Notes under the pieces: model-generated
What the model was told of the DNA's origin: nothing
The model's input: the letters and a program-made list of their open reading frames with translations, nothing else
Databases searched by the model: none
Assembly: GCA_013397845.1 (NCBI GenBank)
Contig: VZTG01008547.1
Location: 176,008 to 240,007, forward strand
Direction of reading: 5' to 3'
Source of the DNA: Melanocharis versteri
Taxonomy: Eukaryota; Chordata; Aves; Passeriformes; Melanocharitidae
DNA length: 64,000 bases
Part shown: positions 23,501 through 38,500 of the stretch, one piece after another
How the letters are laid out: every line of letters begins with the position of its first letter
Position numbering within the stretch: the first letter of the stretch is position 1
Position numbers and translations under genes: made by a program

Positions 23501-26500
23501 AGGGTCCTGGCCCTGATTCCACACTGGTGGGACTTGCAGGTCTGCTGTAGTCAGGGCTACTTCTCCACAGCTGCCACTTTCCCTGTTTGTAGCTTTTTTT
23601 TCAAAATGCCTCTTCCTTGTTGGAATAGGTCTGTAGTAGATGGTTTTAAAGGCAGCTGAAGCCACCAAAATACCTGTTGCATATTTTAAGTGTATTTGAG
23701 TGTATTACTGGTTCCTCCTTTGTTACCTTGTAAGCTCCTTGGAGGGGGGAGTTTGAACAGCAAAGCTGTGGGTCCTGGTGTGCTGGCTTTGTGGAAATGT
23801 TTAAATAAAGTAGTCTACTTATTCAGAATGCCATGCCTTTCCATAGCTGTCTTCACTTTTCACTTAGACTTAAAAAATAAGTTAGGATTGAGGAGAATTT
23901 TTTTAAAGTAAGTTTGACATGCTCACCTGCTTTTTTATTATGAAGTTGGGGGAACTATTCTTAACAAAAAAAGGGGTGGAAACAAAGGAGCATGGTACAA
24001 ATGTATTCTCAAATGCAATTAACTTGTCTGTACATGAGATGACAGTCTTTAATGTGCTGGCTGTTTATGGAAGTGTGGTGTGTGCACCTGCATCTCCTGC
24101 CATCAGTAGCTGGCTGAAGAGAAAGCTGCTTGTGTGGCTTGGTGTCACCTCTGTGTGACAGTCTTCCCTGTGTCAGCTCTGCAGCAGGACACGCCATGTC
24201 CATGAGCAGTGCCAACACACTGTGAATGTAGTAATTGCTTCTGAGGCTCAGAGGCTGTTCCATTAATTTAAGAATTGGATTAAAGATGAAAACTGCTGTT
24301 AACCTTTGCCATTGCTTTGAGTATGAGATACTAACAGAAAGATGTTATAACTGATGATAGTTTAAAAATAGCAAGTGTCCCACATGGATATGACTAGCTT
24401 TTGGTTTTTACTCGGGATCCATTAGAATGAATGCTATCTGCTTCCACACTGATTCTAAGAAATTATTTCCCCCATACATACACTTCTTAGCACTTGATAT
24501 GAAGTCCTTCAGTAGTGAAAGGAGACCTACATTTTAAGTGCCATATGCCTCTCTGCTGTTGTTTTACTGCTGCACAATCCTTCCTCTTTCTCATTCCTTT
24601 GTGTCAGTCTTCATTGTACTTACTGATTGTGTAATGGCCTTTCTCCTGAAAAGATTTTCCTTATCCATGAGACAACTTGACTGTTCTTCTTAAAGTGCCT
24701 TCTTAGTGAGTGAGTTGTTGATGTTTATCCACAGAATCCACTCTCTGCTGCAGTTAGAGAACTTGCTTTACAGTCTTTACTGAAAAAACAACTCGCACTT
24801 ATCCCTTCCAAAACTCTGCCAAGTATGGAGACCATGTATTTCCATTCCTTGTATACCCAGCGCTGTTATATGCAGTCTCAGGATCTGGCTGATTTAGTAG
24901 GTGAACTACGAACTCTACTTTTATTTACTGTGAAGTATGTAGAAAAATTAGCTTTGGAGAAGTAGAGGCTTCTTTGGGCATCTTTGAAAGTGATCTGGAT
25001 TGGCTTTTCCATATAATGGCAATTCTGCCTCGCTGATACTATGTTTGCTTGTCTGTGTAGGAGTAATGAAGCTGATAGCTTAAAGTGGTTGAGAGAGAGA
25101 GAATACAATTCATGTTGTATTTGTGTTTGCCACTAGATGCTATATTTAAACTAGTTGTTTGTGGCTTGAAATACCAACTGATTTTAATTGGCTTTTAGCT
25201 TTGCTGTGTAATTGATGCTTTCAAGTAGCCTTTAGAAGTTAGACTCCCTAGAAGAGTTCAAAGTGGCAAGCACAGAGGGCTCCCTGGCTAGCTGGAAGGA
25301 AAGGATATTCTCAGGAGACCTGAAGCAGTGAGTGGAATTGGCATCACTGGCTACACTGCAGTTTTGCACTGTCTGGAAAATACGAGAATAACACGAAACA
25401 AGAAAACTGGTGTAAAGGCTTGTTTCTGTTGGGGAAGTGCCACTCGATTGTTTCTCCTGGGTTATCTTTGATATTTTGGTTGATTATTATGTTATGTTAT
25501 ATATTAAGAGAAGAGGCGGCTGACTGTGACCTTCCACAAACATGCCTGGCAGGGTTGGCTGTAGCATCCTCTCCTGGCTCACAAAATTCAAGCGGGCACT
25601 TCTGCTTGTTCGGTTTGTCTTGAAGATTTATACTTTGAATCTTGGAGATTTATACTTTGACAATTATCTTTATACTGCTGTACAGCATAAGTGGTGTGGT
25701 TTTTTCTTTTTTTTTTCACCTATCTATATACTAGTGTCTTACAGGGAACATATTCCCACCAGACATGGGTTACAGTGAATCATTCTTGGAAGGAGATGAG
25801 TATTTTGAAGACATGGTGGTGTGTGTGAAATAACCCTAATTCCGGCATAGACTTTTATATAGGCAGCTGAGTGCCAGGACACTGTTTCAGGCTGACCTTT
25901 ATTGCTTTTGATCTCTGCACAGCAGTATGTCCGACTTGGCAAAAACTTGTTTATGTAATTGATTTTCATATCTAGAGACTTTTAACCTTCTTTTTCCATG
26001 TTCACTTGTGTTAAAGCAATGTGTATACACACGTACACTATCTCTTTCTGATTATCTTTTACAGAGATACATAGATATAAAATTAATCTTTTCCTCAGCA
26101 CTGCATGACTGAAGAGTTAGTGAGTGATTTCCTAATGATGATCTGCTTGTTAAGCTGCAGTAACAAAATATAATTGCAGCATACTCTGATTGTACATGTA
26201 CCTGCATGAAAAAGAGAAATGTCAACACAGATATCTTGGTGATACTTAGTACTTGATTATGTCCCCCATTTCCTTAGGGAGCCATAAAAAGGGTTTATTG
26301 CTTTTGCTGGCAAATGCTTGAGTGTACTTATTTCAACATTTTCATTTTTTTGATCCAAATGGTTTTGGGATATCTTCCAAAGTATAAAAGATGGAACACT
26401 TACATTTTTTTGTTCTCTGTACTTCGAACACAAATATCTAATCTCATTGCATCAGGTGCTTATGAGGTTAGATAGTGTTTTGTCAACCCTAATTATGGAT

Positions 26501-29500
26501 AGGGGAAACGTTGCATTATTTGTTGTTCGTACATATGATATAGCCCCTCTCCTGAGGGTTGAAAGGGACTGAAAGGTTGGGGCAGGAGGTGAAAGTACGA
26601 TCTACTCTGCATTTATGATCACTTTATCCTTAGCCTGTGAAATCTAAGGCCCCCCATCAGGGTCTCAATCTTCTAGGTACTGCTTGAATTCATAGTTGTG
26701 TTCTTAAAACAAAAAACAGATAAACAAACCCAAAATCTGCCTCTGGTTCATTTGGTTTGCTAAGCTCACCAGCCAAAGTCAGAGGTTGTCTTTACTTCTC
26801 TGTTACCAGGCCACAAGTTGTTTTTCTACGTTAGGTGCTACCTCTACTATAGTTTTAAGAGACAGTTGAGACTCCCACAATTTTTGGAGCATGATGTCTA
26901 TACAAATTGTTTTAGCCTTCTTTTGCTCTTCTCTCTTCATTTGCACGATGATGACACATAAGCCTTGCTCTCCAATGGTTCCTGTGGGTGTTTCTATTGT
27001 CATGTATTTTAGCTGTCCTAGAAATTGTATTATGCTGACTGTCTGCTTTTGGTGGGAATCTCCCAACACTCTTTCCTTGTTACTTCACTTCTCCCTACGG
27101 TGCATGCAATAGCTTATTTTAAAGCTGACAGCCTGGATTCCTCTCCATACATCAGACCTGCTTTTTTTTCCAGTCTAAACTAAAAACCTGCCTCATGGGA
27201 ATGTGAGGATTGGCTCAAGATCAGAATGGCTGAAATAGCTTGTAATTTTTATCTTCCTCCTGCTACCACAGTCTTCATCAGTGAGACTGGTTCCCCTGAC
27301 CACTGATAAAACTATCTGTGCCTTGTCTTCACCTTTGAGCTGTTTAAGCTGTGTAAGTTACTTCTAGGTGACATATGAGTAAGGTAAGAATTCCTATGTC
27401 TCTCTACACATCTACAGTCCAGGCTTTCATTTCAACATTGGCTCCTTTGATGTTCTGGTTCTCAAGGCACAGGAGAATTTTGTTCAGATTAAAGTTTTGC
27501 TCTTTGTGTTATAACCTTTTTCCTTGGCCCTCTCTTGTCTCTTATGAGAGTTCTCAGCTGTCCTCAGTAAAGTGAAAGATAAAGATGCCACTATCTCTAG
27601 GGCCATTTAATCGTAACAAGAATCAAACTAACATTTTTTAACTTGCTAATAGACTGTATCAAGACCAAGACCTAGTTTTTAGTTCTTATACTTTAAAAAA
27701 AGGCTTAAAGTTTGACTCATTAGTAACATATGGATTTCACAGCTATGAGAAGAAAACTTGGATCATTGAGACTAGTTATTACCAGGGTTATGTTATAGAA
27801 TTTTCCTTGCAGAGGCAGTGAGGAAATTTGGGTTAATTTTTAACATTTATAGTAAGTAACAAATTTATAAAAAGTTTGTAAAAAACTCCAGTCTTTCAGT
27901 AAGTTAAAGCTTCCAAGATCTTCAGAGAGGTGAAATGAAGAAAAGGGCAATGCATAAGAACAATAACTGGAGTCTTTGTAATTATGTCAAAGTGCCAGAA
28001 TCCAAATGATGCCATAGGTACATGGCGTTTTTGATCCTTGAACGGATCACGTTTGACCCACGTGTGTGCACCCACACTCAACATGCACACGTCAGAGCTG
28101 AATTGCTCACTTTCCAGAATAGCCTGTTCTTGTGTAATACCCTATCTAAGCACAGAGACAGATTTCTTGTGCTTCACTTGATTGGTAACAGTATTTCCTT
28201 GCATTTAATTTAGTATAGAAAATATACCATTTTACATGTGGATATGGTATTTTTTTAATGACACCGGAAAAACTTGTCAGCTAAAACTTAGGTTCTTCTT
28301 TCTATTGTCCTGAAACATAAACTGGGTGTATGCTGTGTGGAGAATATAAAAAGTCTATGAATCCTATACGGAGATAAATACAGGACTGGTGGAAAGCTGA
28401 TATACCTTAAGTTAATAGTTAGGTGTACTCCTAAATTTAACTGCTCTTACTGTAGGTGGTTTGCCTGTTACATTGTATTTGCCTTACTGGTTGAGAGGCT
28501 TGAAACAGCAGCTTGTTGACAAATGTGGATTTATGGGCAGTTCCTGCTCAAACAGGGGTTTTCTGTGGTGGAACCAGAGGGGTGTTCTAGAGCTGTTAAA
28601 AAGGTTTGGGAAGACATGATTTATTTCTGTTAGCAGCTGTTTGCCAGAGGTCCGTTCCATAATGCTGGGCTTCAAAGTTAAGGAGAACTAATTTGAAAAC
28701 AATATAGTATTTTTTAAATGTCTGTAATGTCTAGAATAAAGCTCATTTTCATACTGTAACTTGAACTGTCCAAGTCCCTTGGTCTAGGAGTTACGACTGG
28801 GATGTCACAGTTGCAGGACATGTTCTGTTGGACAAGTGGTTGTATTGGCCAGGAAAATTTATCCATGACTTAGGGTTTGATGGGCTTGAGGATCAAGCAG
28901 TCTTGTTGTAAGCTTCAGTGAGCAGGAGGTCAGCCAGTACTGAAGAAGTCACCTAACCTGGCCAGAAGAAGTTACAGAACAGATTCCTGCAGCAACAGGT
29001 ACCCCAAGGAGAAATGCTTGGCTGAACTGTGTCTGCAGAGAGAGATGAAGGCAGAGAACTCAGTCTGGCTTATTGAAATAATATACTGACTACGGGAAGA
29101 CAGAAGTATCTGGGGGGATATAAATATTTTTTAGGGGTGGCAGATCAATGGCTGAAAGACTAGAAGTTTTCGACAAAGAAGAAAAATATTATGATTTTCT
29201 AGTCTAGTTTTCCTTACTATATTCCTGTGCTATTTGTTTGACCTTTCTGTTTAGTCTGTGGGTCACGGTCCAGTAACCTCAAATCTTTGAGATAATAAAT
29301 AGAAAATCCTGAAAACGAACACTTTCTCTTAGGAACTTAACTAAGGATGGGGTTCCTGGCTGTAACTGGGGTTAGGCTGTTGAGGTATATAATGACCAAG
29401 GTTTTCAGAAGTCAATGTCAGTTGCACCATCCTTGAACTACCACAAGTAAATTGCTCAGCCCTTAAAAATGTTTTTAGTCACCTGTTTATGCTGCTGCTT

Positions 29501-32500
29501 TTTTTTTCTTTGTATTCCTGTTGCTTGGTACACCTACAGGAATAGTATGACAGCAAGAAGTAGGGGCATAGCTGGGCTAATGCTGCTCATCAGCCTGAAG
29601 TGAGAACCCAGTTTTTATCACTGCCTGTTTATATGGGATGGAAGAAAAAGTGTGTGTGTATTTATAGCTCCATGAAATACCAAGGATCCAAGCACTGTAA
29701 AACCTTTTAATTTTATTTTTTGCCTCTTAAAGATGGAAAATAATACTAGATCTGAAGTGCAACAGGAAAGGTTTGCTCAAGATTGCTTGGGAAACTCACT
29801 GCTGAATCAGATCATGAGCTGTGATTCTGTCCTTACTCAGTGATTTCCATCAGTGTTGTCTTTACAGTTCCAGGAAAAGAGGAACCTCTACTCTGAAGCA
29901 GTCGATGGTGTACATGCTCTTTGCTCTTGTAATGATCACACAGGGGCCTAGCTAAACATGATCTGACTTTGCATCTCTACCTGTGCCTGCAACACATCCG
30001 TATTTTTTTCCTTATAGTAGCCATGCAAAGTAGGCAGGCTGCCATCTCTTATGAGAGAAATGTGAGTTAGAGAGTGTGGGTGTGCTGGAGTGCCCTTCCC
30101 CATGGCTGAATCTTAACCTGGCACAGAGAAGTGGAGTGACTTCTTGTTGCCCTTTTTTCTAGTCAACAGTTATAAAAAGAGCCGACTAATTCTTTTTTCA
30201 AGGGTGTCTGGTATTGGTGAAACAGTTAATGGGGGGTTTCCTGGGTGCCTTGTGGGGTTTTTGGTGTTTGCCACAAGTGTCTTAATATTGGGCATTGTGT
30301 GCATTACTCATGTTTCAAGTCCTTTATTTCCATTTGATTTGGTGCAAATTTTTAGTTACTGTTGTGGCAGAAGGATTGTGGCACACTTTGTTAACTTTCA
30401 GTTGAATTTAATGATAAATTTTCCACTTAAACTGCTGGAAAATATGATCTTCTTCTCAGAGAGTAAGCAAAACTAAATCCAGCCCTCAAAGCAAATATTT
30501 TAGTAGTGACCAGTCATTATGCAGGATAATGAATATGTGAATTTTATATATGTGGTGATATTGTCTGCCAGTTTTTTTAAAAAAATTGTTATGTTTGTGG
30601 TCTGCAGCTTGGCAGCCTGACACTCTGAGTGTTTTCCCAATGATCTGGCAGTTCAGTCTGTCAGCATTTAGCACGAGCAATTGGGCACACCTTTTGTCAA
30701 TGCTTTGCTATTATAACAAATATGACACTTTCTCCTGCACCCATCTGGGCCTCATAGCCTGAAACATTATGGTAACAATGCTAATGCTGTGCTCATCCCC
30801 AGAGTTCTGTTGTTCCTTTCAAAAATATTGCAGCTATTTATTCAGAAGAATATGGTAGGCTGAAGAGTCTATGTGCTTCCTCAGGACAATTAGCTCCAAT
30901 CTCAGAACTGGTTCTCTATACCTGAGTCTAATAGCTAGGTAACACTTCACTGTAAGGAGCAGTTATCCAATTTGATCTCCCATTTATTGTTGCTTAACCT
31001 GCTCATATTTCATAACAACTCCTTTTGCTTAAATTGATACAGCTCGTTAAAAGCTTTGCAAAAAAAGAAAAAAAAAGTCTTTTTACTGGGTTGCATTTGC
31101 AATTGTGTAATTTATGTTTAGAATTTGGGAGAAATGTTTTTTATTTGTGTTGGGCTTTAGCAGAAGCACTGTGAAGCTGGTTTGCCTGCTACTGAGGAAA
31201 GGCTCACTGAAGCAGTAATTCTCTTGAGGTCCTTGGCATGAATAGGCATTGCAGCAATAATTTTTCTTTTCTCAAGAACTATTTTAATTGCTGCAGCTTC
31301 AGAACACATCATTGTCAGGACCTGACATGAACATACTTTTGTACAGAAGCAGCAGAAAGCTCAACAATACCTGCAAGAATGTTTCAGTATATCTGTAACC
31401 TCTCTTTATTTTTGTCATTCCTTCTTTCTGTGAGTTAGTGATCCCTGAACAAAAAGAAGTGGGGAAAGGTAGCCTTTCTGTGTATTTGGGAGGGAAGGTA
31501 CTGTGAAACAACTGTATGCACACAGAAGCACATGTGGTTTCTGAAATACAACATTTAAATGCTGCAGTGCTTCATAAACCATTTTGACTCAGTTTCCGCC
31601 ATTTTCCTGTTTTGTTTGTGATGTGTATGTTTTCTAGCTGACCGTTGTACAGATCAGCAGATCTTCAGTGCATGCTCTGAAAGCTTGGATTTTCTTCGGA
31701 TGGATTTTCATTATGGCCCTATTGCCATTCTTTACAATCCGAAGAAAGCCTGCATTCATAAGGATTACTGCATCTGCAAAGGATGAAGAAAAAGTAGGAA
31801 TGATGAACTCCAGTGGTCATGAATGGGCAGATTGTCCCTGGCGTTTATTCAGTTGTCAGTATACTGTGGAGTATTTGGGCTGAAAAAAATGTTAGCATTG
31901 GGTAACATACTCTTTTTATTAAAAGCACAGTAGAGTACTCAGAGAGGGTGTATAGTCCAAGACACACTAGTACAGCACATGCTGTCTCTCTTCCTAAGTG
32001 TGATTGATTTATTTCTCATTGAAAGCTTGTAATTTTAGATTTTAATTCTGTTTTCCATTGCTAGCTATGCTTATCTTATCAGACAAGTCTTATCAAAAAG
32101 GTGCTTGCAATTCTGAGTGGGATGCTGCACTGTGTTATGCCAGGAGCACTGAACAAGGAACACTTTGCTGTGCTGGCTGAAGATCAGAGTTTATTCTGGA
32201 GTCTGAAATGTTCTCTGTGTTTCTCAAATATAAATAGTACTGTGACCAACAGTTGTGTGCTTTCAGATTCCAATTTGCCCTTGATGTGGTAGGTGTTGGT
32301 AAATGCAGATTTTTTCCATGATGTTCAGATAAAGCACTTTAGCAGGTTTTTCTTTGGTGATAGTCTCTTCTGCATAAGATGTTGATCAGGAGTAAGTGGC
32401 CACTGGGTAGTTGCTGTACTCTTGGGTGGCACGCAGCACTTCCCAGTGCTCCATTACTGGAACAACTTAAGAATATCTCACATTAACAATCTGGTTCAAC

Positions 32501-35500
32501 TACAACCAACACTTCAAATAGATAAAACATAGGAAGCTAGTACAATATCATTTAAAATAGAGAATTAAAGTGAAATTGTTTGGTAAGTGTTTTGCAGGGT
32601 ATGTGTGAGTAGTGTGTCTGGTACAGACATGTCTTGCCTGCCTGGGGCTTCTGATTCCATTGGAAGTAGCTGGTTTAGCAGCTGCACAAACCAAATATAA
32701 TATGTGTTAATGCCGTAGTAAAAATACAGCATTTCAGTGAGTGTCATTTATTGCACACAGTATTAATATTCTGGTCTGAAGAAGGTTTTCTTGCCTCTGA
32801 GATTACACTGTGGAATCTCTTCTGGTTGAGTCAGCAAGCAAATATAGGGACTTTGATACAGCTACTGAAGTGTTGAATGTTAGTGGTGCTTTTTGAAGAC
32901 AATCTTCTCTGAACAGTATTTTGCTACTGGTAGTTTGTTACTGACAACTCTTGCGTGAAGGCCTTCGAATAGCAAACTAAGAGCTTGAAAATAGCAGCTG
33001 TTTCAGAGAGAGGGAAGGAAGCAATCAAGGGGAAAAGATTTTCCCTTGATGAAGACACGGTGCTATATAAGCCACCTAGGTGCATATTTTGAATACTGTT
33101 TTCTTCAGATTTTCAGTGAAAATATTTTGTATGCGCTTGCTATCTTTAGGATCTTTGCTAGTACTAGACTTGAGGACACAGTGGTGTGCTTTTTTGCAGT
33201 TCTCTACTAATGTACGTGTGTTCCCTGGTTTGACAGGAATTGGTGTGACTGCGTTTCCTGACATCAGGACATCTGTGATTATTGCTCACAGATGTTGTTA
33301 ATTGGATATTTGCACTTCTGTAGACATCAGTTGCGCTGCTGTTATCTGTCAGGCTGGATTTGTATTACTATAGCCATGCCACAGATAAATTTTTTTTCAT
33401 GTTCCTACTTTATGATTTTGACAGGTGACGCTGAAGGAACTGAACGGTATAGTATGTTTGTATGAACCAGCTTCCATGCTACTTCTGGCACAGAAAACTG
33501 AATAACAATGTCCAATATTACTATACCCCATGTTCATGTGGACTCCTAGGATATTTCACCAGGTCCCTGGATACTGCAAAAATAATGACTGTCATACTCA
33601 TGCTCTGAAAGTGTCCCAGATCGACCTGTGCCTTGCTTCTGTCCATTCTAAGAAAATGCATCATGATGTTTGTGCCACTGTGCCTCACCTGTGCTTCAGC
33701 TGCTCTAGTCCAACTTGTGCTTTATCTCAGACTCAAGGATATTGTGTTTCTAGCAGCTGTGAGGATCAGTTCCTAGATAGCGTTTGAGATAGTGTATCCA
33801 AAATAGCAAATTACCTCGAACAGTTGACTTGAAAGGCCTACTTTACTCATGGTGGTGTCTGTTAGCTTCTAGCAGAGAGCTTCAATGTGGTATATCAAGC
33901 TGTTATCATGTAACATGTTTCTGTAAAGTTTTCTTCCTTCCTTCTATTCTTTGGTGGCTACTCCCGAGGTTCACACGATCATTAAATGCTGCAATGTGTT
34001 TGCAGGGCAGTGCTATGGCTTCATCTTCTGGGTCAGGAGTTGTGGCAAGGAGCAAAATCTAAAGCATTCGCTCCAACTCCCTGTTGTTCCTTTCTGGTGC
34101 TTGCAATTGGGATTTTCTTTCCTTATGCTACCACATATGCTCTCATGTATCAGTGAAACTTGGAAAGCCCACTACTCTTCTCAAACAAACCCCTAAATAC
34201 TTACGTGTTCAAGAATGCAAAGTCATGCCCCCTGGTGAAAAGGGACTTGTGGTTGTTGGCATCACCTGGTAGATCTTATAGGCTCAAGCCTGGAATCTGA
34301 CTCTGCAGACAGCATGGCTTTGCTTTAGGGCTTTGTCACTCTTGGAAGACACCCACCTTGCTGATATCCTTAAAAATTTCAACAAACTGGACGTGATCCT
34401 AGTGCACAGCAACCTTCTGTGAGCTGTAGCAAGGCTAATCTTAGAGTAAATCCAAGGCATATGTTGGAATGAGGCTGGGTTTTATGTTTGAGCTAACCCA
34501 GTGCAGTGTTCTCATGTTCTGCCTGCTGATTTCTGGGAGTGGACAGCAATTTTCTAAAGCAAACTGAAATGAAATTTATTGTGCTGCTTGTGCAGAGTGG
34601 AACACTTCAGTCTGCTTTAGAAAATTGCATTCTGCACAGAAACATGCTGTTGGAGTTAAGATGAAGCAATGATAACAGTGCTGGAGGGAAAAGAAAAGCC
34701 AGGGGATGCAACTCCATGCAGTTTTGCTTACAGCTTCTTTGCATTTTGCTTCTTGGGAAGTGGTTTTGTCTTTGCTTTGTTGTCAGTCAGTTTGCCGTCA
34801 CCCAGCCCTTTTCCTCTGTCTCTGGGCTATGTCACAGTGCCCTCTATTCCCCAGCACCTGTGGGTTTTCTGGTGTCCCATGAGTCAGTGCTGAAGTTTTG
34901 ATCAAGGTAAATATGGAAGCCTAGCTAAATATCCAGAACTGTTTCTAATCTTTCATAACTAGTGGCAGAATTGTGATGGAAGCCTCTTTGAAAATATTCA
35001 TCACTTTATTTGGATTTTTCTTCCGAGCATAGTAAGTGGTTCTTTTAACAGCTAAAATAGCTTTTCTCACTGTTGTTACTTTTTTTGTTTGTTTGTTTGT
35101 TTTTCTAAGTAATCTCGACTTTTTTTTTTAATCCCCTTTAAAAATCTTTTATGAAGGTCTCTAGTTAATCTTTTACAGTAAATTTATTTTAAAGCACAGA
35201 CATCAATAAGGATACGACTTAAGTCTAGCAAGATAGAATTATACAAATTTTATTTGACAGAACTTGCCTTGCTTTCATGAGATATTTCTTCAGAAACTGG
35301 AACTGTGAAATCTTGTTCTGACAGAAATATTTTCTACTCCTTGTCTGAGAAAAAAAATCAAGTTACTTTTTTTGCAGTCATGCCTTTTGCAAAATCTACA
35401 GCAATATTAGATGAGGGTACCACAGTGACTGCTCAGCCTGTTGGTATTGGATTGCAAAGTCTTGAGTCTTGTTGACATTTCTGCAATTTGTCTGGCCTTA

Positions 35501-38500
35501 ATATTTAATAAGCCTCATACTCTGCAACCTCAGAGTGAGAGCAGTTCTTTTAAAAAACATCTTTTACTTTTGCTAGAGTTCTCACCAGACTTTTTAAAGT
35601 TAGAGATGTGCTTTGCAGCACCATGTCTGATGGGTAGAGCAGTAATCAATTTTATGGCTTCGTGCTCCTGTTGTATTAAACTTTTAAGGAGTTTGCAGAA
35701 CGAATACTTTGTATAGCGTATCAGGACCTTGGGTTTCCTCCTGATCAGAGGAGATGATGGCAAGCCTTAGGTTGCATTTTTAGGAGGATGAGTATTAGCA
35801 GCGTCCAGGTAGTGCTGTAGCCTGCGTGTTCTGGTTGTCCACTTGTTGCTGAGTGGCTCACTGGGATCTAGACTTTTCCAGAGGGAACAGAGGAGATGAA
35901 TTAGAGGGGCAATTGAGAGTATTTGTCAGTGGAATGGCAACAGTGAAAGCAGCACTGATGATGTGCTAGGAAAAAGCAGCTGAGCCTGCTCCATAAAGAC
36001 AGATTTTTGTGCTTGTCTCCAGTAAAAAGCCATGGGCAATCTTGGAGAAATGTAGTCTGAATAGTTTCAGCAGCATCTGTGAACATGAGGGCTCTTTCAT
36101 TCCAAACTTCTGATTTGAACTCAGTTTTTATCTTTTTATACACAGGAGTCAGTTTTTAGGATTGCTAATCATCTGCAGGTTCCCACCAGTTGGACCTGTC
36201 ATAGTGGAAAGAGTTCAATCTTTGCATTGTGTACTCCGAATTTGCTAGCTCGAGTTGGAGGCTATTGTTGAAACTGCTGCCTCTTCTGGTTTTTGGGCAG
36301 TCTAAGTGAAGAATCTGACTTCCTTCTTTCTGCAACCCCTTAGCCAGTAGAAAGTAATGCACAAATTAAATGTATTTGTCATTACATTGGCATATTTCAC
36401 CAAGGAAATCCATGCTGTAAGTGATAACATTTTGAATTTCTTTTGTGTAAGAAGCTGTGTAGCTGAAATTGAAAAGCTCTATTATGTGGTTTGGGAGTTT
36501 TCTAAAACTCTTCCAAAACATTTCAGTCTTTAAACCCACGGAAGTGGCTTTTTTAGGTCTCAAAAGTGGTTTTAGCAAGTAACATTCAGCTGACAGCTAA
36601 AGAAAAAAAAAGTAATTTTCCTTTTTTTTTTTACTTTTTTCCTTGGAGGGTTGAGTAAACTTTTGGTAATTTCTTTTTCTCTCTGGTTATGACAGTTGCA
36701 AGTGCTTTGTCCTAATAGGTCTTTAAATTTTGCATCTGAGCTTGAACTGTTAGACTTGTTTGTCAGACTTAAGTCGGTGCTAGCTCTTCAACACTTTAAT
36801 TTGTTTTGTTTGCAGCTGTGTACTTTTCTTTTTTCCCCACCCATCGTGATGAACAGCCTGAAAGATAAATGTATGAGAGCTGCTGCAAACTGCTAATGGC
36901 TTTTAAAAGGCAAATCGTTAAATCAGAACTCTCTTCAAGTGCACCGGGGACTTAGTGTCTGAAAAAAATGAACTTCATTTAAAGCACATCTGTGGCTTTT
37001 TTAACATGAAGTGCACAAAAGAGATTCGGTGTCTGCCTATGAGGTGTATATGATCTCAACTCTAATACTTTGAGACATATTAAAACGTATCTTCTGAGGT
37101 GTAAAAAGTATCATGTCGTGCTGAAAATGCTCTGTTGAACTGGAAGCCTCAAGCAATGGGTTGAAAGGAAAAGTTACTTATCTTCTGACTTGGTGCTTTG
37201 AGCATCAATGGGAGAAATGGGAAATCCTAAGCTGGTTTCTCTTTGTTTTAACTTCTCTAGATGTCAAGGTATACAGAGTGCTGGTACCAAAACTAGGCTT
37301 GGTGAAGGCAAAATAGGAGTTGCAATGAGTTGCCCTAGGTACTTTTCCTCCACTGAAATAAATCTGAGGTCTTTGTATGTTAGCTACTGGTCCAGCTTTT
37401 GTGTTGTGAGGATATTAATAAGCACGCATACACTGCCATTTAACCTGCAAATTCACATGGTAGCAAATCCTGGAGTAAGTACTTTTTAAAGTTTCAAGAG
37501 GACTTTCTCCAAATATCTAATTAGCCACCTATCTCTTAACTGGGTTGTTCAAAAGCAGTAGTACTAGCATGTAATTTTTAAAAACAAAAATCCAGTTGCT
37601 TGTTCTCCGAGGTAGCTCTCTCCATGAGCAGTGTTGATGGATATAGATTGTCTCAGCACTTAGGGCAGGGTGGAGCAACCTTTTATCTATTCATACCATT
37701 GTTCCGTGGTGTTTTTGGTTTTTTTGGGGTTTTTTTTTCTTCTGTTAGTTTCAACTACTTATCGGATACCAGGGCCCTAACAGGCACGTTGCTATTAAAT
37801 GAGGTACTTTTTCTGTGGTTTGGAATGGCCTTTGCAAGATGGACAAAATGCATTATAATATATTGCATGTTGCTGTCACTGGCACTTGTATTATCCTGTT
37901 ATGCATTTTCTTAGTCTAAGAAAAGAGTATCTTTGGAGAAGTGAAATTGAATAGAAGCCAGAATTAGCTGATACTGTGTTTTACTTGAAAAATCTAAATG
38001 GAAAAGTGAAAAGAAAAGGCTGTGAAGGTTACATCTGAGCAGTGATGTGGCAGGTTACTTAAACTCATGTATGCAAAACAGGCAAAGGATGTGCATGGTG
38101 AGAAGCAGTGCTTGGTTTCATGGCCTTCTACTCTCTGTGCTGCCTCCTGAGTGTGGGTGTGAATCCAGCCCCTGTCCTCTAGTTTTATGTCAAGTGAGAG
38201 TTTTTCATACTTCTGATGGCAAATGGATAAATTCCTGGGTTTTTATAAGTACCATGTGCGGTTAATTATCTAAAGAGCAAGTTGACTTAAGCAATTTTCC
38301 AACTGAACTGGTTAGACATAGTTTTATTGATGAAAAAGGATGTTTTTGAATTCATATAAATCATGACATGAGAAAAAAAACTTAAGGAAGTTTGGAGGGT
38401 ATTCTGGTGATGCTTATGTGAAACAGCCCTGAAAGTGCTGTGGTATGAAAAAAGTGAAATTCTGATTGGTATCTTCCTGACAGGGTACTCATCTACCTTG

